From Flectonema sp. DT1601 (Eukaryota > Euglenozoa > Diplonemea > Diplonemida > Diplonemidae): a stretch of DNA of 64,000 bases. Under the pieces are notes generated by a model. It did not search any database. It worked only from the letters and a program-made list of their open reading frames with translations, and was not told where the DNA came from. The first letter of the stretch is position 1, and the number at the start of each line of letters is the position of its first letter. The position numbers and the translations under genes were made by a program. Of this stretch, positions 12,255 to 22,975 are shown piece by piece. Location of the stretch: NCBI GenBank assembly GCA_964019425.1, contig OZ025817.1, positions 930,001 to 994,000 of the forward strand. Reading direction: 5' to 3'.

Positions 12255-15200
12255 ATGATTAGAGCAGTATCACTGCTAACAGCACTTTATTGTGCATCCA
12301 GTAGAGATGTTACAATAGGTGATATGGTTTTTACATCCGATGTACACTCGCTGAGTGCATGGAATGGAAATATCTGGCCAGGCGGTGTGGTTCCATACGT
12401 AATTGACGGGTCACTTGATTCTGACGACGCAAGAATATTATCATCGATTGGAATTATTGAGGAGAAGACGTGTGTTCGATTCCGACCAGCAACAGGTTCT
12501 GACGTAAACTACATGAAGTTTGTATACTACTCTGGTGGATGCAAGGCTAATATTGGAATGGTTAATGGAGCTCCTACTATGATCTGGTTGAAGGAAACAT
12601 GCTCATCTGGATCAGCACTTCATGAAGTATTGCATGCGATGGGTTTCTGGCACGAACAAAGCAGAACTGACAGAGATGCATTCATCAGTATCAACAGAGA
12701 GAATATCATCACTGGACTAGAGAATCAGTTTGAACTCCGATCATCATCAAATGATATCGGTGCCTACGACTATGACTCTATCATGCATTACAGTGCCACA
12801 GCTTTCTCTAAAAATGGTCTTCCAACCATCGACTCACCAAGACCTATTGGTCAACGATCAACTCTCAGCAGTGGTGACATCCAAGCAATTAGATTCTTAT
12901 ATCACTGTGATGCCTTGACTGCTCCACAGTGTATTCTAACAAAGACAGGTCCACTTAATATCCCACATAGTACTGAGTTTACGGTATCAGCGGTAGCAAC
13001 TTACACAACTTCATTGAGAAGTAATGGTGTGACTAGGTCGTCTCCGCATTACAGAAGTCAGTCGATTACTCCAACTGCTGCTGATGCGGGGACTTCGCAG
13101 GTGCTTTCGTTTACATTTGTCGGAACTGATTCAGCGTCAACAACATGTAGTATTCAGGTTAATATATTGGATGCGACAACTGTTTGCTTTGGTCTAGCAG
13201 ACCCTGAAGCATGCTCTGGAGACAGAGGAACTTGTGGAGCTAATGGTGTCTGCAACTGCCTTGGCGACTACGGTGGACCAAGTTGCGCAGCTTGGGCAAC
13301 ATGCCCGTACACTGCAGTTTCCGACTTTGACGACGACACGTCGCTACTTAGAACTAACCCTGCTGATGGTACTCAAATTATAACAACAGATTCTTACTCA
13401 GGTGTTGGGTCATTGCAGGTGGGAAGCGCAAATCAAGTGGGATCAAAGTCTGCGACGTTTGACTTTGCTGGTAACCCTCGCCGTCTCTCTGCCCGCATCA
13501 AATATTCTAAAAGACACAGCGACGTAGCTTTCGGTATTTACATGTGGAGGAATGGAGGTATTTGTTACAGTGTTCAACCAGGAAGGTTAACTTACACCTA
13601 CTCAGGGTCAGCAATCTCAAGAAGAACCGCCCACGGATTTGGATCCAGATTCGACGTTCTAGTGAATCCTTTTAAGTGGCACAAGATTGAAGTGGAGGTT
13701 GTTTCTCCAACAGAAATCAACGAATACCTTGACGGGGTACTCATTCAAACAAGATCATACAGCAGCTCTAGTTGTAATCCAGGAGTGACTACTGTTGGTA
13801 CTATTTTTAACAGCGGAGGACCTTCGTTTGTTGATGACTTCAAAATAGTGTGCGGAGAGTTTGTTTCAATCACCGGAACACTGTTAACTTCATCTGACCA
13901 ACAACAGGCAATGAAATCTGGTGGACACACTATTATTCTATCTCTTCAGAGTGACACTTGGAAGACTGACAGCAGCTCTATTAATGCTGTCTTAGACTCG
14001 CTGAGGGGTTTTAGAAAAGATTCAACTTGGAGCAATAATTTCAATACACTAGTACAGGCTGGAAATGTTGCTGTTTCTGGATCTAAGATGACTATTACAC
14101 TCACAGCACTTCCAAGTTATGATTATCAGTTGGATGAAATTATTACTTTTTCAGTACCGGCGTCATCATTGACAGAAGGGACTGAAGTTGTCGACTCATC
14201 GTCATTTCAAATTAGAGGATGGTGTTCAGGAACTCGTAAGTTCTTAGATACTACTGGATTCTTTCTTAGGAATGCGAAGACACCGTATGTTCCAGAATAT
14301 GTTAAGTTTAATATTCCAGCATCCTCTCCTAGCTTTCAATGGATCATCGCAGACTATAAAACGATTACGATTACTTCAGGTAATGTTTGTATGGGTGCCT
14401 GTACAGGTAATGGACCATCTCTACCAACTAATAGGGAAGTTCTTGTCGAGTTAGTCTTCTCCCGAAACTCTAATGGAGTTATCAGTTCTATTTCTATTAC
14501 AATTGATGGAGTGTTTTCAGGTACATTACAGTGGACTGGTAGAACTCTTGGAAGAACTACTACTACTTACATTGGATCCAGTGTGGCTACAACTCAAATC
14601 TTCAGATGCCCAAATGTTGACCCAGAAGTTGAGCATGAAATTATTACTCCGAGCTCTGGTAAGTTTACTCTCGTCCCGGGTAGTGTGGAGTTCGATGTGT
14701 CTGATGAGTTGGCGATCTCGACTGATGCTTCCTGCTCATCAAAGGTAGTTCATCATGCAAGACCATCGAATGGTGTTATCGAATTACATTATCAGGGAAG
14801 ACCTGCTGGAGTTTCGTATTACCTTTGTTGGAGTTCTGGGTTGGTGCCTTCGGTATTCATCTCACAGGAATTTGTTGCGCCAACTCCACCACCAACTCCA
14901 CCACCAACTCCTCCACCAACTCCGCCACCGACTCCTCCACCAACTCCACCACCAACTCCGCCACCAACTCCTCCACCAACTCCACCACCAACTCCGCCAC
15001 CAACTCCACCACCAACTCCACCACCAACTCCACCACCAACTCCGCCACCGACTCCTCCACCAACTCCACCACCAACTCCGCCACCAACTCCTCCACCAAC
15101 TCCACCACCAACTCCGCCACCAACTCCACCACCAACTCCACCACCAACTCCACCACCAACTCCACCACCAACTCCGCCACCAACTCCTCCACCAACTCCA

Positions 15201-16472
15201 CCACCAACTCCGCCACCAACTCCTCCACCAACTCCACCACCAACTCCGCCACCAACTCCTCCACCAACTCCACCACCAACTCCGCCACCAACTCCTCCAC
15301 CAACTCCTCCACCAACTCCACCACCAACTCCGCCACCAACTCCTCCACCAACTCCACCACCAACTCCACCACCAACTCCGCCACCAACTCCTCCACCAAC
15401 TCCTCCACCAACTCCACCACCAACTCCACCACCAACTCCGCCACCAACTCCTCCACCAACTCCTCCACCAACTCCACCACCAACTCCGCCACCAACTCCA
15501 CCACCAACTCCACCACCAACTCCTCCACCAACTCCTCCACCAACTCCTCCGCCAACTCCACCACCAACTGCACCACCAACTCCACCACCAACTCCGCCAA
15601 CTCCACCACCAACTCCACTACCAATTGCGCCACCAATTGCTGGAGATCGCTACATTGGGCACAGCTGTCCAGGAACAGGAGCAGCACTCCCAACGACTGT
15701 TTCTACTTTAGGTGCTGTTAGATGTTGTTCACCTGATGGTCAAACTTGTATTTCAAAAATAGCAGACCAATGCCAAGGAATGCGTACTTACGACGATGCA
15801 GTTCAATTATGTAGTGATGCTGGCATGAGACTCTGCAGTACTACAGAAATAACATCTGGTGTTTGTTGTAGAACAGGATGTGGATACGACTTAGTTGAAA
15901 CCTGGATGTCACTTGACATTAGATTCACTACTAGCAGTTGTAGTGTTGTTAATTCACAAACAAAACAATCGGATACTTTAGCAGCAGTCAGATGTTGTTC
16001 AACAGATGGACAAACGTGTTCTTCAAGAATCGGAGATGTTTGTTATGGGGAAGCAAAGTCTTACGCCGAGGCGGAAGCAATCTGCTGGGCCGACAACAAG
16101 AGACTTTGCACAGAACCAGAATTGAAGTCTGACATGTGTTGCAGAACAGGATGTAACTATGACACTATGAACACATGGATCCGTCAATATTACCACAAGA
16201 AGATTCAAACATGTGCTATTCCTGATGCTACTTTTGAAGCAACGACTCCAATAGAAAGTGCTACCATCAGATGCTGCGCTATTGATGGATCTTACTGCGT
16301 CTCATCAAACAATTTAGGAACATGTTTTGGTACCGGCACTCATGCTGAAGCAACAGCTACGTGCGCTGCTGAAGGTAAACGTCTCTGTAACACACAGGAA
16401 CTTCAAAGTATCTGTTGCCGTACTGGCTGTCTGTATGATTTAGAAACATTGTGGGCAATCGACGAACAGTAG
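12255..16472 (+). CDS. Secreted astacin-family metalloprotease with TPPP stalk and three Cys-rich modules
   Basis: 1405 residues from the ATG at 12255, chosen because it gives a clean signal peptide (MIRAVSLLTALYCASS). Order of parts: the astacin catalytic domain (zinc site H123-E-x-x-H127 with third His 133, HEQSR; Met-turn M177 in SIMHYS); an EGF-like Cys cluster around 315-345; a laminin-G/pentraxin-like beta domain to about 530; further beta-rich segments including CSGTRKF and GACTGNGPS; about 60 TPPP repeats at 876-1121; then three related Cys-rich modules (RCC..DG..C, RLC, CCRTGC.YD) to the end. Astacins cut extracellular proteins. The proline stalk is probably heavily glycosylated and may hold the protease away from a wall or membrane. 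No membrane anchor is seen. An AG follows a T-rich tract at 12225-12226. Confidence 0.93.
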   Translation: MIRAVSLLTALYCASSRDVTIGDMVFTSDVHSLSAWNGNIWPGGVVPYVIDGSLDSDDARILSSIGIIEEKTCVRFRPATGSDVNYMKFVYYSGGCKANIGMVNGAPTMIWLKETCSSGSALHEVLHAMGFWHEQSRTDRDAFISINRENIITGLENQFELRSSSNDIGAYDYDSIMHYSATAFSKNGLPTIDSPRPIGQRSTLSSGDIQAIRFLYHCDALTAPQCILTKTGPLNIPHSTEFTVSAVATYTTSLRSNGVTRSSPHYRSQSITPTAADAGTSQVLSFTFVGTDSASTTCSIQVNILDATTVCFGLADPEACSGDRGTCGANGVCNCLGDYGGPSCAAWATCPYTAVSDFDDDTSLLRTNPADGTQIITTDSYSGVGSLQVGSANQVGSKSATFDFAGNPRRLSARIKYSKRHSDVAFGIYMWRNGGICYSVQPGRLTYTYSGSAISRRTAHGFGSRFDVLVNPFKWHKIEVEVVSPTEINEYLDGVLIQTRSYSSSSCNPGVTTVGTIFNSGGPSFVDDFKIVCGEFVSITGTLLTSSDQQQAMKSGGHTIILSLQSDTWKTDSSSINAVLDSLRGFRKDSTWSNNFNTLVQAGNVAVSGSKMTITLTALPSYDYQLDEIITFSVPASSLTEGTEVVDSSSFQIRGWCSGTRKFLDTTGFFLRNAKTPYVPEYVKFNIPASSPSFQWIIADYKTITITSGNVCMGACTGNGPSLPTNREVLVELVFSRNSNGVISSISITIDGVFSGTLQWTGRTLGRTTTTYIGSSVATTQIFRCPNVDPEVEHEIITPSSGKFTLVPGSVEFDVSDELAISTDASCSSKVVHHARPSNGVIELHYQGRPAGVSYYLCWSSGLVPSVFISQEFVAPTPPPTPPPTPPPTPPPTPPPTPPPTPPPTPPPTPPPTPPPTPPPTPPPTPPPTPPPTPPPTPPPTPPPTPPPTPPPTPPPTPPPTPPPTPPPTPPPTPPPTPPPTPPPTPPPTPPPTPPPTPPPTPPPTPPPTPPPTPPPTPPPTPPPTPPPTPPPTPPPTPPPTPPPTPPPTPPPTPPPTPPPTPPPTPPPTPPPTPPPTPPPTPPPTPPPTPPPTPPPTPPPTPPPTAPPTPPPTPPTPPPTPLPIAPPIAGDRYIGHSCPGTGAALPTTVSTLGAVRCCSPDGQTCISKIADQCQGMRTYDDAVQLCSDAGMRLCSTTEITSGVCCRTGCGYDLVETWMSLDIRFTTSSCSVVNSQTKQSDTLAAVRCCSTDGQTCSSRIGDVCYGEAKSYAEAEAICWADNKRLCTEPELKSDMCCRTGCNYDTMNTWIRQYYHKKIQTCAIPDATFEATTPIESATIRCCAIDGSYCVSSNNLGTCFGTGTHAEATATCAAEGKRLCNTQELQSICCRTGCLYDLETLWAIDEQ
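14880..15618 (+). repeat. 12-bp coding minisatellite encoding TPPP
   Basis: About 60 units of CCN CCN ACT CCN. Silent third positions vary in a patterned way: ACTCCG, ACTCCT and ACTCCA units recur in blocks of 36 bp and longer, which suggests past unequal crossing-over or slippage. Because of the base pattern, another + frame (TNS-rich) and the - strand (ELVVELVEEL) are also open; these are by-products. One unit near 15570 reads APPT and one near 15600 is a residue short. Confidence 0.95.
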
Positions 16473-16884
16473 TGCAAAAAAAAAAAAAAAACACTATTTA
16501 CTTTGTACTGTTTTAGCAATCATTTTTTTATTTATTTTTTTATTTAATATATTTTTTGTTGTTGTGTTCCTGACGCAGATATGATCTGCAGAAAGAGGAA
16601 AAAAAAATAAAATAAAAAGAAACGATATTGGCAACAAGTATTTTTATCGATTCGTGCAAGAAACAATAGTATCGGGGTTTTTTAAAAAAAACATGGCCAA
16701 ATCTAATCACGGTTAATCTCCTTTTCGAATGAAGGGAGTTAACGTACATCTGTTAAAAACCTCTCTCATAAGAGAAAAATTCTTCTTTTTTTTTTTTTTT
16801 TTTAATATCTTTTTAAAAAAAAGATTTCCTATTTTGCTTAAAAATAACGTTCCTTCATTTGTCTTGAAGGGAAAAATGTCTCCT

Positions 16885-16918
<34 letters not shown>

Positions 16919-19038
16919 CCCTATTCGTATGGGAAGTTATCAATACCAATCTGTTGGTGTTCTTTTACAATGCAATCGAATTCAGTCTGAATTCTATTTT
17001 AGTTTTTCAGTCGGTTTCGAATTGTCAGATTTATCCTAATATATATTTTTTTTCTTTCTTTCTATTTGCGATTTTTTTTGTGCTTTTTTTGAATGGACGT
17101 CTGGTGTTCAAAAATATGGGGGGTGTCAACCGCTTTTTTTTTTTTATAATTTTTTTTTTTATCATACCGATTCAATTACCTATTGAGGGCTAAAGATACC
17201 TGACAGACAATATAATTTCTTTCTTTGTTTTTTTTTTTCATTCTTTTTTTTTTTTTTTTTTTTTCCCTCTGTTAGTATCTGGAACGATATATATGCTGTC
17301 AAGTGTGAGATTCTCTCTCTAAAAAAAAGCAGGGTATGGGCAGCAGGTGTCGTTTCAAGGATCACATTAATCTGGAAAAAAAAAGAAAAAAAAAAAAAGG
17401 AGAAAAAGGAAAAACTAGTCCTTCTTGCGGTTAGTCCAACAGGAGGGAAAAAAGAACAATTACGCTCGTAATCCCTTTTATGTTGTGACGGTGGCAGTGG
17501 AACCCCTCCCAGGCGTTGTGCATTCGACTTCTTGTTACTTGTTATTTCTTTTCATTTCTGTCTTCTTCTTGTTTCCGAACAATTCGAATAGGTTTTTTTT
17601 CCTCCAAAAAAAAAAGAGGGGGGGGAAAAAAAAATACAACATAAAAAAAATTGAGAGGAAACTGTATGGAGGTTTTTTCTGTCTTGATTTTCAGCAAGTC
17701 TATTTTTAAGGGGGGAAAAAAAAAAAAAAAAAAAAAAAATTAAATTTGCGTAGTAAATTAAAGCTTTAGTTTAGTTTCAGAAGATAAAGATAAAAACAGC
17801 AACTGTATGCCACGAAGATGTGTTGTTGTCAGGGTTACGTAATAAAGAAGCAGCCTTCCCGGTATTTTCTGGTGACAAAATAGCTCTTCTTAAGTTTTAC
17901 CATCTTTTGACCCTATCGCCGTTTTTTTTTTTTTTTTTTTTTTTTACTTCTTAATGCATATAATTTAATCTAATTTGTGTTATTATTCACTTAACGTCTT
18001 TTAATAAGATTGAGCTCCCTCTTAGGGAGATTTTGTTTTCCTTAGACAGGTGCTCTGTAAAAAAATTTATAACATTTCCTGTTTCTTTTTTTCCCTTCTG
18101 TCATAGTTGTAATCCCCATTAGGTCTAGCGGCCATTACTGGACTTGCTAATTAACACTAACAAGGCAAATAATACTCACAACAATCAAAGAAGAAAAAAA
18201 AAAGGGGGGTATAACTAAGTGCGAAACCGTAGAGAACCATTTGTACGCATTCGGCTGGACAGGAGTCCGCTCAGCGTATATTTATCTTTAATTTTTCTTT
18301 TCTTCCATCAATTTATTTCTTTCTTCCTACTTTCAAAATTTGAATAGTGGCGTGGCGAAAAAAAAACTTAGCATTATTTGCCTTTCTTCACCTCGTGCTT
18401 TGTGCGCAGTGATCTGTCTTGTAGCATGTGAAACTCTCGCGGTGGTATCAAATAACTGATACTCTTCGTGAGCTTCTGTTGATATTTGACTTCCACGATC
18501 GAATAAAAGAAAGTAAATACATAATAACCCAACAAAATTCCCAAAATTAATATTTTTTTTAATTCTTTTTTTTTCATTCCGTTTGATTCCTCCACCAACC
18601 CCTTTTCCTCACAACGTGTTAGCCCAATTTTTTTTAAAAAAAAAAAAAAAAAGAAGAAAAAAAAAAAAACGACAAAAATCATCGCGATAGTAATGTGGGG
18701 AACAAGCAAACTTCGTATCTAGTTCGAAAAAAACTAGTGTTTGCGCGATCTTGAAGAAATGTTTTTTCCCTCTTTTCTTGTTATTTGCCATTTTGGTCAA
18801 AGAAAAAAAGAAAAAGAGGAGAATACGAAGGCTTTTGTACAGCACGACATCCATCACAGATCACAATGAATTTTTGTTCATTTTTTTTGTTTTCATTTTT
18901 TTATTTTTGGGCTAATGCTCCCGCATCTTCCTCTCCCAACGTATCGATTGGAACGTATTTTGTATTCCTAAATACATAACAGGTGGATCTCAGATTAATA
19001 TCTTTTTTTATTCAGATAAAAAAAAACGACCTTTACAA
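16473..19038. other. AT-rich non-coding spacer
   Basis: No gene recognised. Dense poly(A)/poly(T), including T33 at 16886-16918. Open frames here are F- or K-rich artefacts. Confidence 0.65.
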
Positions 19039-20772
19039 ATGAGAATACTTCCTATTATTACGGTGTTAACGTTGTTTCTGCATAAGTGTACTGCGAAGGG
19101 CTACGATCCAAAGATGATCCATGCAGGACTGGGTTCCGATGAATCACAGATGTCAATTGGATGGAATACCTTCGAAAATACAACACAAATTCCGTATTTT
19201 GGTAACTGCACAACCAACGGATGTGGTGACAGTTGGGTAAATTGGGGAACCTCACCCAATCAGATGTCTGACTATTCACAAGGTGACAAACAGCTATTCG
19301 TATGTGATGCTGGAAATGCAAACTGCAACTTACAACATCCCGACCAGTGTGGAAGGAAATACATGAGTCATGCAGCAGCTATGGCTGGTTTATCACCCAA
19401 TACGATATACTTCTACAGAGTTGGTGGTAACTCAACAGGTTGGTCGAAAGTTCATCAAATAAGAACAGGTAGAGATGTTAGTAAGGGTGCTATTCAGAAG
19501 CACATCGTATTCGGTGATTTGGGTGCTTGGTGTGGGTTTTCTTTGGGACCGAATTGCAGTTGTGAACCCGACTCTCAATGCCCAATGAAAAATACCTCTT
19601 TTGGATTAATAAGCGAAGCCCTCAGTAATGATATTGACATGGCGTTACAGGTTGGAGACTTTGCTTATGATTTGCAAACAGCGAATGGTTTTGTTGGAGA
19701 TTTATATTTTCTAACTGTTGAACATATCGCAACTAGAATTCCACTTATGGTCTCGCAAGGAAATCATGAAATGGCAGGTACAAACCTAGCCAGATACACT
19801 TCTTCATTCAGAAACATGCCCTCAAATGATGTTTTTAAAGGAAATAACACAGTCATTACTAAGAATGATTTCAGTTCAAGAAATAATTGGTATTTCTCTT
19901 GGAATCAAGGACTGGTTCATTACGTTGCTTTATCTACTGAGTTGTTCTTCACCTTTCCGAAGGAACGATCAGGTGGAAGAAATATAACTTGGGATGGAGC
20001 TTCATTGGTATCAATGTTTGAATGGCTTGAAAAAGACTTAGCACTAGCTAATAAAAACAGAGATAAAGTACCCTGGATTGTAGCACACGGACACAGATCA
20101 GTTTATTGTAGTTGTGATGGTGATTGTGATTCTAATTCTGAACAGATACGAGATGGTCCTTTTAAAAACGGAACGTACGGCTTAGAGGATCTCTTCTTTA
20201 GACACGGTGTTGATATATATTTAAATGGCCATGAACATAATTATGAAAGAAATTGGCCAACATACAAAGGCTATGCTCAGCAGTCAAACATAAAACCAAA
20301 CGCTACCATTTATATTGTGACTGGTGATGCCGGAAACGGAGAAATGCACGAACCTTTTGAGCTACCACAACCACCGAGATCTGCTGTTAGATCAAACGTG
20401 TTCGGATATTCAAAAATGACTATTTTTAATAGAAGTCATATCTATTTTGAACAAATTGCCACCGATCCAGCTCTCTTCAACGGTCATGGATATGGTGATA
20501 TATTGGATTCAACTTGGATTGTTCAACCAGATCATGGTCCTTTTAATATTTCAAACGCTCCAAACAAAGTCGGTAAACCAATCGGCAAGTCTATCGATCA
20601 CTGGAAGCAAATTCAACAAAAAGGAGTTGATTTTGATCACCTCCTGGATGGACTTCGTTTTAAAGGCGACAATAACGGAACACGATTAAGAAAGTACGTA
20701 GAGCAGGGAATATTCAATAAATATTCTGGAGAACAGGTCACCTGGGAGGGTGCTACAGGACTCACAGATTAG
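19039..20772 (+). CDS. Secreted purple acid phosphatase (metallophosphoesterase)
   Basis: 577 residues with a signal peptide (MRILPIITVLTLFLHKCTA). All five metal-binding blocks of the purple acid phosphatase family are seen: GDLG with D160, GDFAY with D207 and Y210, GNHE with N242, H350 in VAHGHR, and GHEHNYER with H398 and H400. Y210 is the tyrosine expected to give the Fe(III) charge-transfer colour. An N-terminal fibronectin-like/beta part (about 25-150) precedes the catalytic domain, as in the plant-type long enzymes. The enzyme releases phosphate from organic esters outside the cell or in lysosome-like compartments. Several N-glycosylation sites (NxT/S) are present. An AG ends a T-rich tract at 19014-19015, with a 23-nt leader. 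Confidence 0.95.
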   Translation: MRILPIITVLTLFLHKCTAKGYDPKMIHAGLGSDESQMSIGWNTFENTTQIPYFGNCTTNGCGDSWVNWGTSPNQMSDYSQGDKQLFVCDAGNANCNLQHPDQCGRKYMSHAAAMAGLSPNTIYFYRVGGNSTGWSKVHQIRTGRDVSKGAIQKHIVFGDLGAWCGFSLGPNCSCEPDSQCPMKNTSFGLISEALSNDIDMALQVGDFAYDLQTANGFVGDLYFLTVEHIATRIPLMVSQGNHEMAGTNLARYTSSFRNMPSNDVFKGNNTVITKNDFSSRNNWYFSWNQGLVHYVALSTELFFTFPKERSGGRNITWDGASLVSMFEWLEKDLALANKNRDKVPWIVAHGHRSVYCSCDGDCDSNSEQIRDGPFKNGTYGLEDLFFRHGVDIYLNGHEHNYERNWPTYKGYAQQSNIKPNATIYIVTGDAGNGEMHEPFELPQPPRSAVRSNVFGYSKMTIFNRSHIYFEQIATDPALFNGHGYGDILDSTWIVQPDHGPFNISNAPNKVGKPIGKSIDHWKQIQQKGVDFDHLLDGLRFKGDNNGTRLRKYVEQGIFNKYSGEQVTWEGATGLTD

Positions 20773-21130
20773 TTGAGTGATTTACACGTTTTCTCCCCCC
20801 TTTCCCTTTCTTTTTGTTGACGCAGCTCCGCCCCCCGTACTTATGTGCGCGAGGGTCATTTTTTCCCAGTTTGCTTGTTGTATTATTGCGTTGTTTCTGT
20901 TTGGAGAGCGGCCTTGCGTCAACACAGCGACTTGGCTCAATTATTCTCTCACAGATGTTTTCTTGCTTTTCGACTTATACCTTCCGATGACAATTATAGA
21001 TGTATTATTGTGATTACATTATTATTAATAGTTTTCAAATCAGCAGTCGGTTCGTGTGATGCGAAAAGGGATGATGTGACGGGGGATTTATCTGTTTATC
21101 AAAATCCATCTTCCTTTCAGCAGCTATTAC
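20773..21130. other. Spacer between phosphatase and guanylate kinase genes
   Basis: No gene supported. A 121-codon frame from 20845 overlaps the guanylate kinase first exon in another frame and has no family resemblance. A T/C-rich tract ends in AG at 21119-21120. Confidence 0.5.
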
Positions 21131-22145
21131 ATGTTTCGACGAATCACGTTTCGCGTCGGTGCTGGCATCGGCGCCGGTATTGGAAGTGTTGCTGCGTGTT
21201 GTGTATGTGATTGATCACTGCAGTCCCCTCCCCTCCTTTTTTTTTTTAAAAATTCTCTTTTCGACACATTTAACTTCAATAAAACAGTATTCAGTACAAG
21301 CCAACACCTCAAACCCTCAATTCATAAGTGGGTACTGGAACTTTGGAGATGGCAACGTTTGTCTAAAGCAATGGGGATCTCGTCTTTCAGGAGGTTTGAA
21401 TGGAGAAATTGATGATTCTGGAAAAGTGCTTCTGTCAGATGGAAGAGTTATGGAAATCAAAGACTGCGAGTTATACGTTGATGGTAAGAAGGAAGGTGAT
21501 CGTGTGTCACCAAAATTAGTTGTAATTTGTGGACCAAGTGGAGTGGGTAAAGGAACTTTATTAGCGAAATTATTTAAGGAATTTCCGGATGAGTTCGGAT
21601 TTTGTGTTTCACACACTACAAGAAATCCAAGACCTGGTGAAGTGAATGGCGTCGACTATCACTTTACGACTAAAGAAAATATCAAATCAATGATTTCAAA
21701 CAGTGACTTCGTTGAATACGCTGAAGTTCATGGAAACTACTACGGCACATCCAAAGCAGCAATCCAAGCTGTTCAAGAAAAAGGTAAAATCTGTGTTCTT
21801 GACATCGATGTTCAAGGAGCGAGAAAGGTCGCGGCAGCTTCCCTTCCATTCGTTGGGATCTTTATTAAGCCACCTAGTCGAGAGGAGCTTGAGCGCCGTC
21901 TCCGTGGTCGTGGTACTGAAACTGAAGAAAAAGTTCAAAAAAGACTACACAACAGTCTTGATGAAATAAAGTTCTGCAATACTCATGAGTTCTTCTGGTA
22001 CGAGTTAATCAACAATGATTTAGACAAGTGTTACGTTGACTTTGTTAGTGCCGTAGCTCAAGGGACCCAATCACAAAAACTCCCAGCTGTACCTCACTCG
22101 ATCGACGCTACTCCAAACTGTGGCTGCACTCCGTCCGCTGCATAG
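21131..22145 (+). CDS. Guanylate kinase with N-terminal extension
   Basis: Two exons, 21131-21202 and 21288-22145, joined in phase 0 (donor GTATGT, acceptor ACAG), giving 309 residues. The kinase core starts near 103: P-loop GPSGVGKGT at 106-114, then SHTTRNPRPGE, the GMP-binding YHF and EYAEVHGNYYG stretch, LDIDVQGA, and the lid RLRGRGTETEE. It makes GDP from GMP with ATP. About 100 residues precede the core: a first exon with a Gly/Ala-rich hydrophobic stretch (GAGIGAGIGSVAACC) that may be a membrane or organelle signal, and a segment with WNFGDGN and LSDGRVMEIKD that I do not recognise. A T/C-rich tract ending in AG lies ten bases before the ATG. A start within the second exon is the alternative. 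Confidence 0.9.
21203..21287 (+). other. Intron of the guanylate kinase gene
   Basis: 85 bases, GTATGT to ACAG, phase 0, with a T-run before the acceptor. Removing it joins the first exon to the frame that carries the kinase. Confidence 0.75.
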
Positions 22146-22410
22146 AAATTCTCACGCTGTCCACATGAGATTTTCAAGTTTCTTTTTAAAGAAAAAAGAA
22201 GAACAGAAAGAAATAAAATTTGAACCCTAAGAGGTTCTCTTCAATACTTGAAGATGTCACATCTCATAGAGATCAGTAACAGCCTACTGTACATTGTTGC
22301 ATTCAACCTCCTTCAAGAACTATTGATCTTACTCTTTCTCTATATCTCAGCTATTTGAGCTTGTTGTGTATTTAAATCCGAACTTAAAAACTCTTAACAA
22401 CTTTTAGAAT

Positions 22411-22444
<34 letters not shown>

Positions 22445-22975
22445 AAACAACAGGCTTTGTCTGAGAATGATCAGCTGTACTTAACATTACATAGTTGTGT
22501 AATGTTGTGATGTGATACCCATATATATTTAAAATAAATAAATAAAAAATAAAAGTGGGATAGTATGGGGATTTCTTTATTTTTTTTTTTTTTTTAAAGA
22601 CTCCCTAATTATCTTACATCAATGTGTAGTTGTTCGTTTGTGTTATTCTTGTGTTTGATCAAAAAAAAAAAAAAAAAAAAAAATGGTATTCCAAATTTAT
22701 GATAGAATTGAAAAAAATTTCTAAATTCATTTGTTACCAGTAAATTAAAATAAGAAATGTAACAGACAGGTCCTTGACATTACATTCTTGTTGAAGTAAG
22801 AAGTCCCGTTTGCAGATTAATTATATTTGCTCAAAACTATTTTCCCCTTTTTTTTCCCCCTCATTATTAGAAAAAAAAAAAACCCCCCTCTGTCAGGAAA
22901 CTGAGAGAAAAACAGACAAAAAAAAATTTAAAAAAAAAAAGTCAAAATAACGAAATTACAATCGTTAAAGAGAGA
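22146..22975. other. Spacer with small inverted repeats after guanylate kinase
   Basis: Contains GAACC/GGTTC and CTTCAA/TTGAAG hairpins shortly after the stop codon, A30 at 22412-22441 and other A/T runs. No gene seen. Confidence 0.55.

Noticed and set aside
14857-15693. Open antisense frame (ELVVELVEEL repeats) and TNS/LHHQL + frames over the protease repeat
   Set aside because: They are by-products of the 12-bp TPPP minisatellite; only the frame with the astacin domain on one side and the Cys-rich modules on the other is coding.
20845-21210. 121-codon frame between phosphatase and guanylate kinase
   Set aside because: No family resemblance, and it overlaps the better supported guanylate kinase exon in a different frame.
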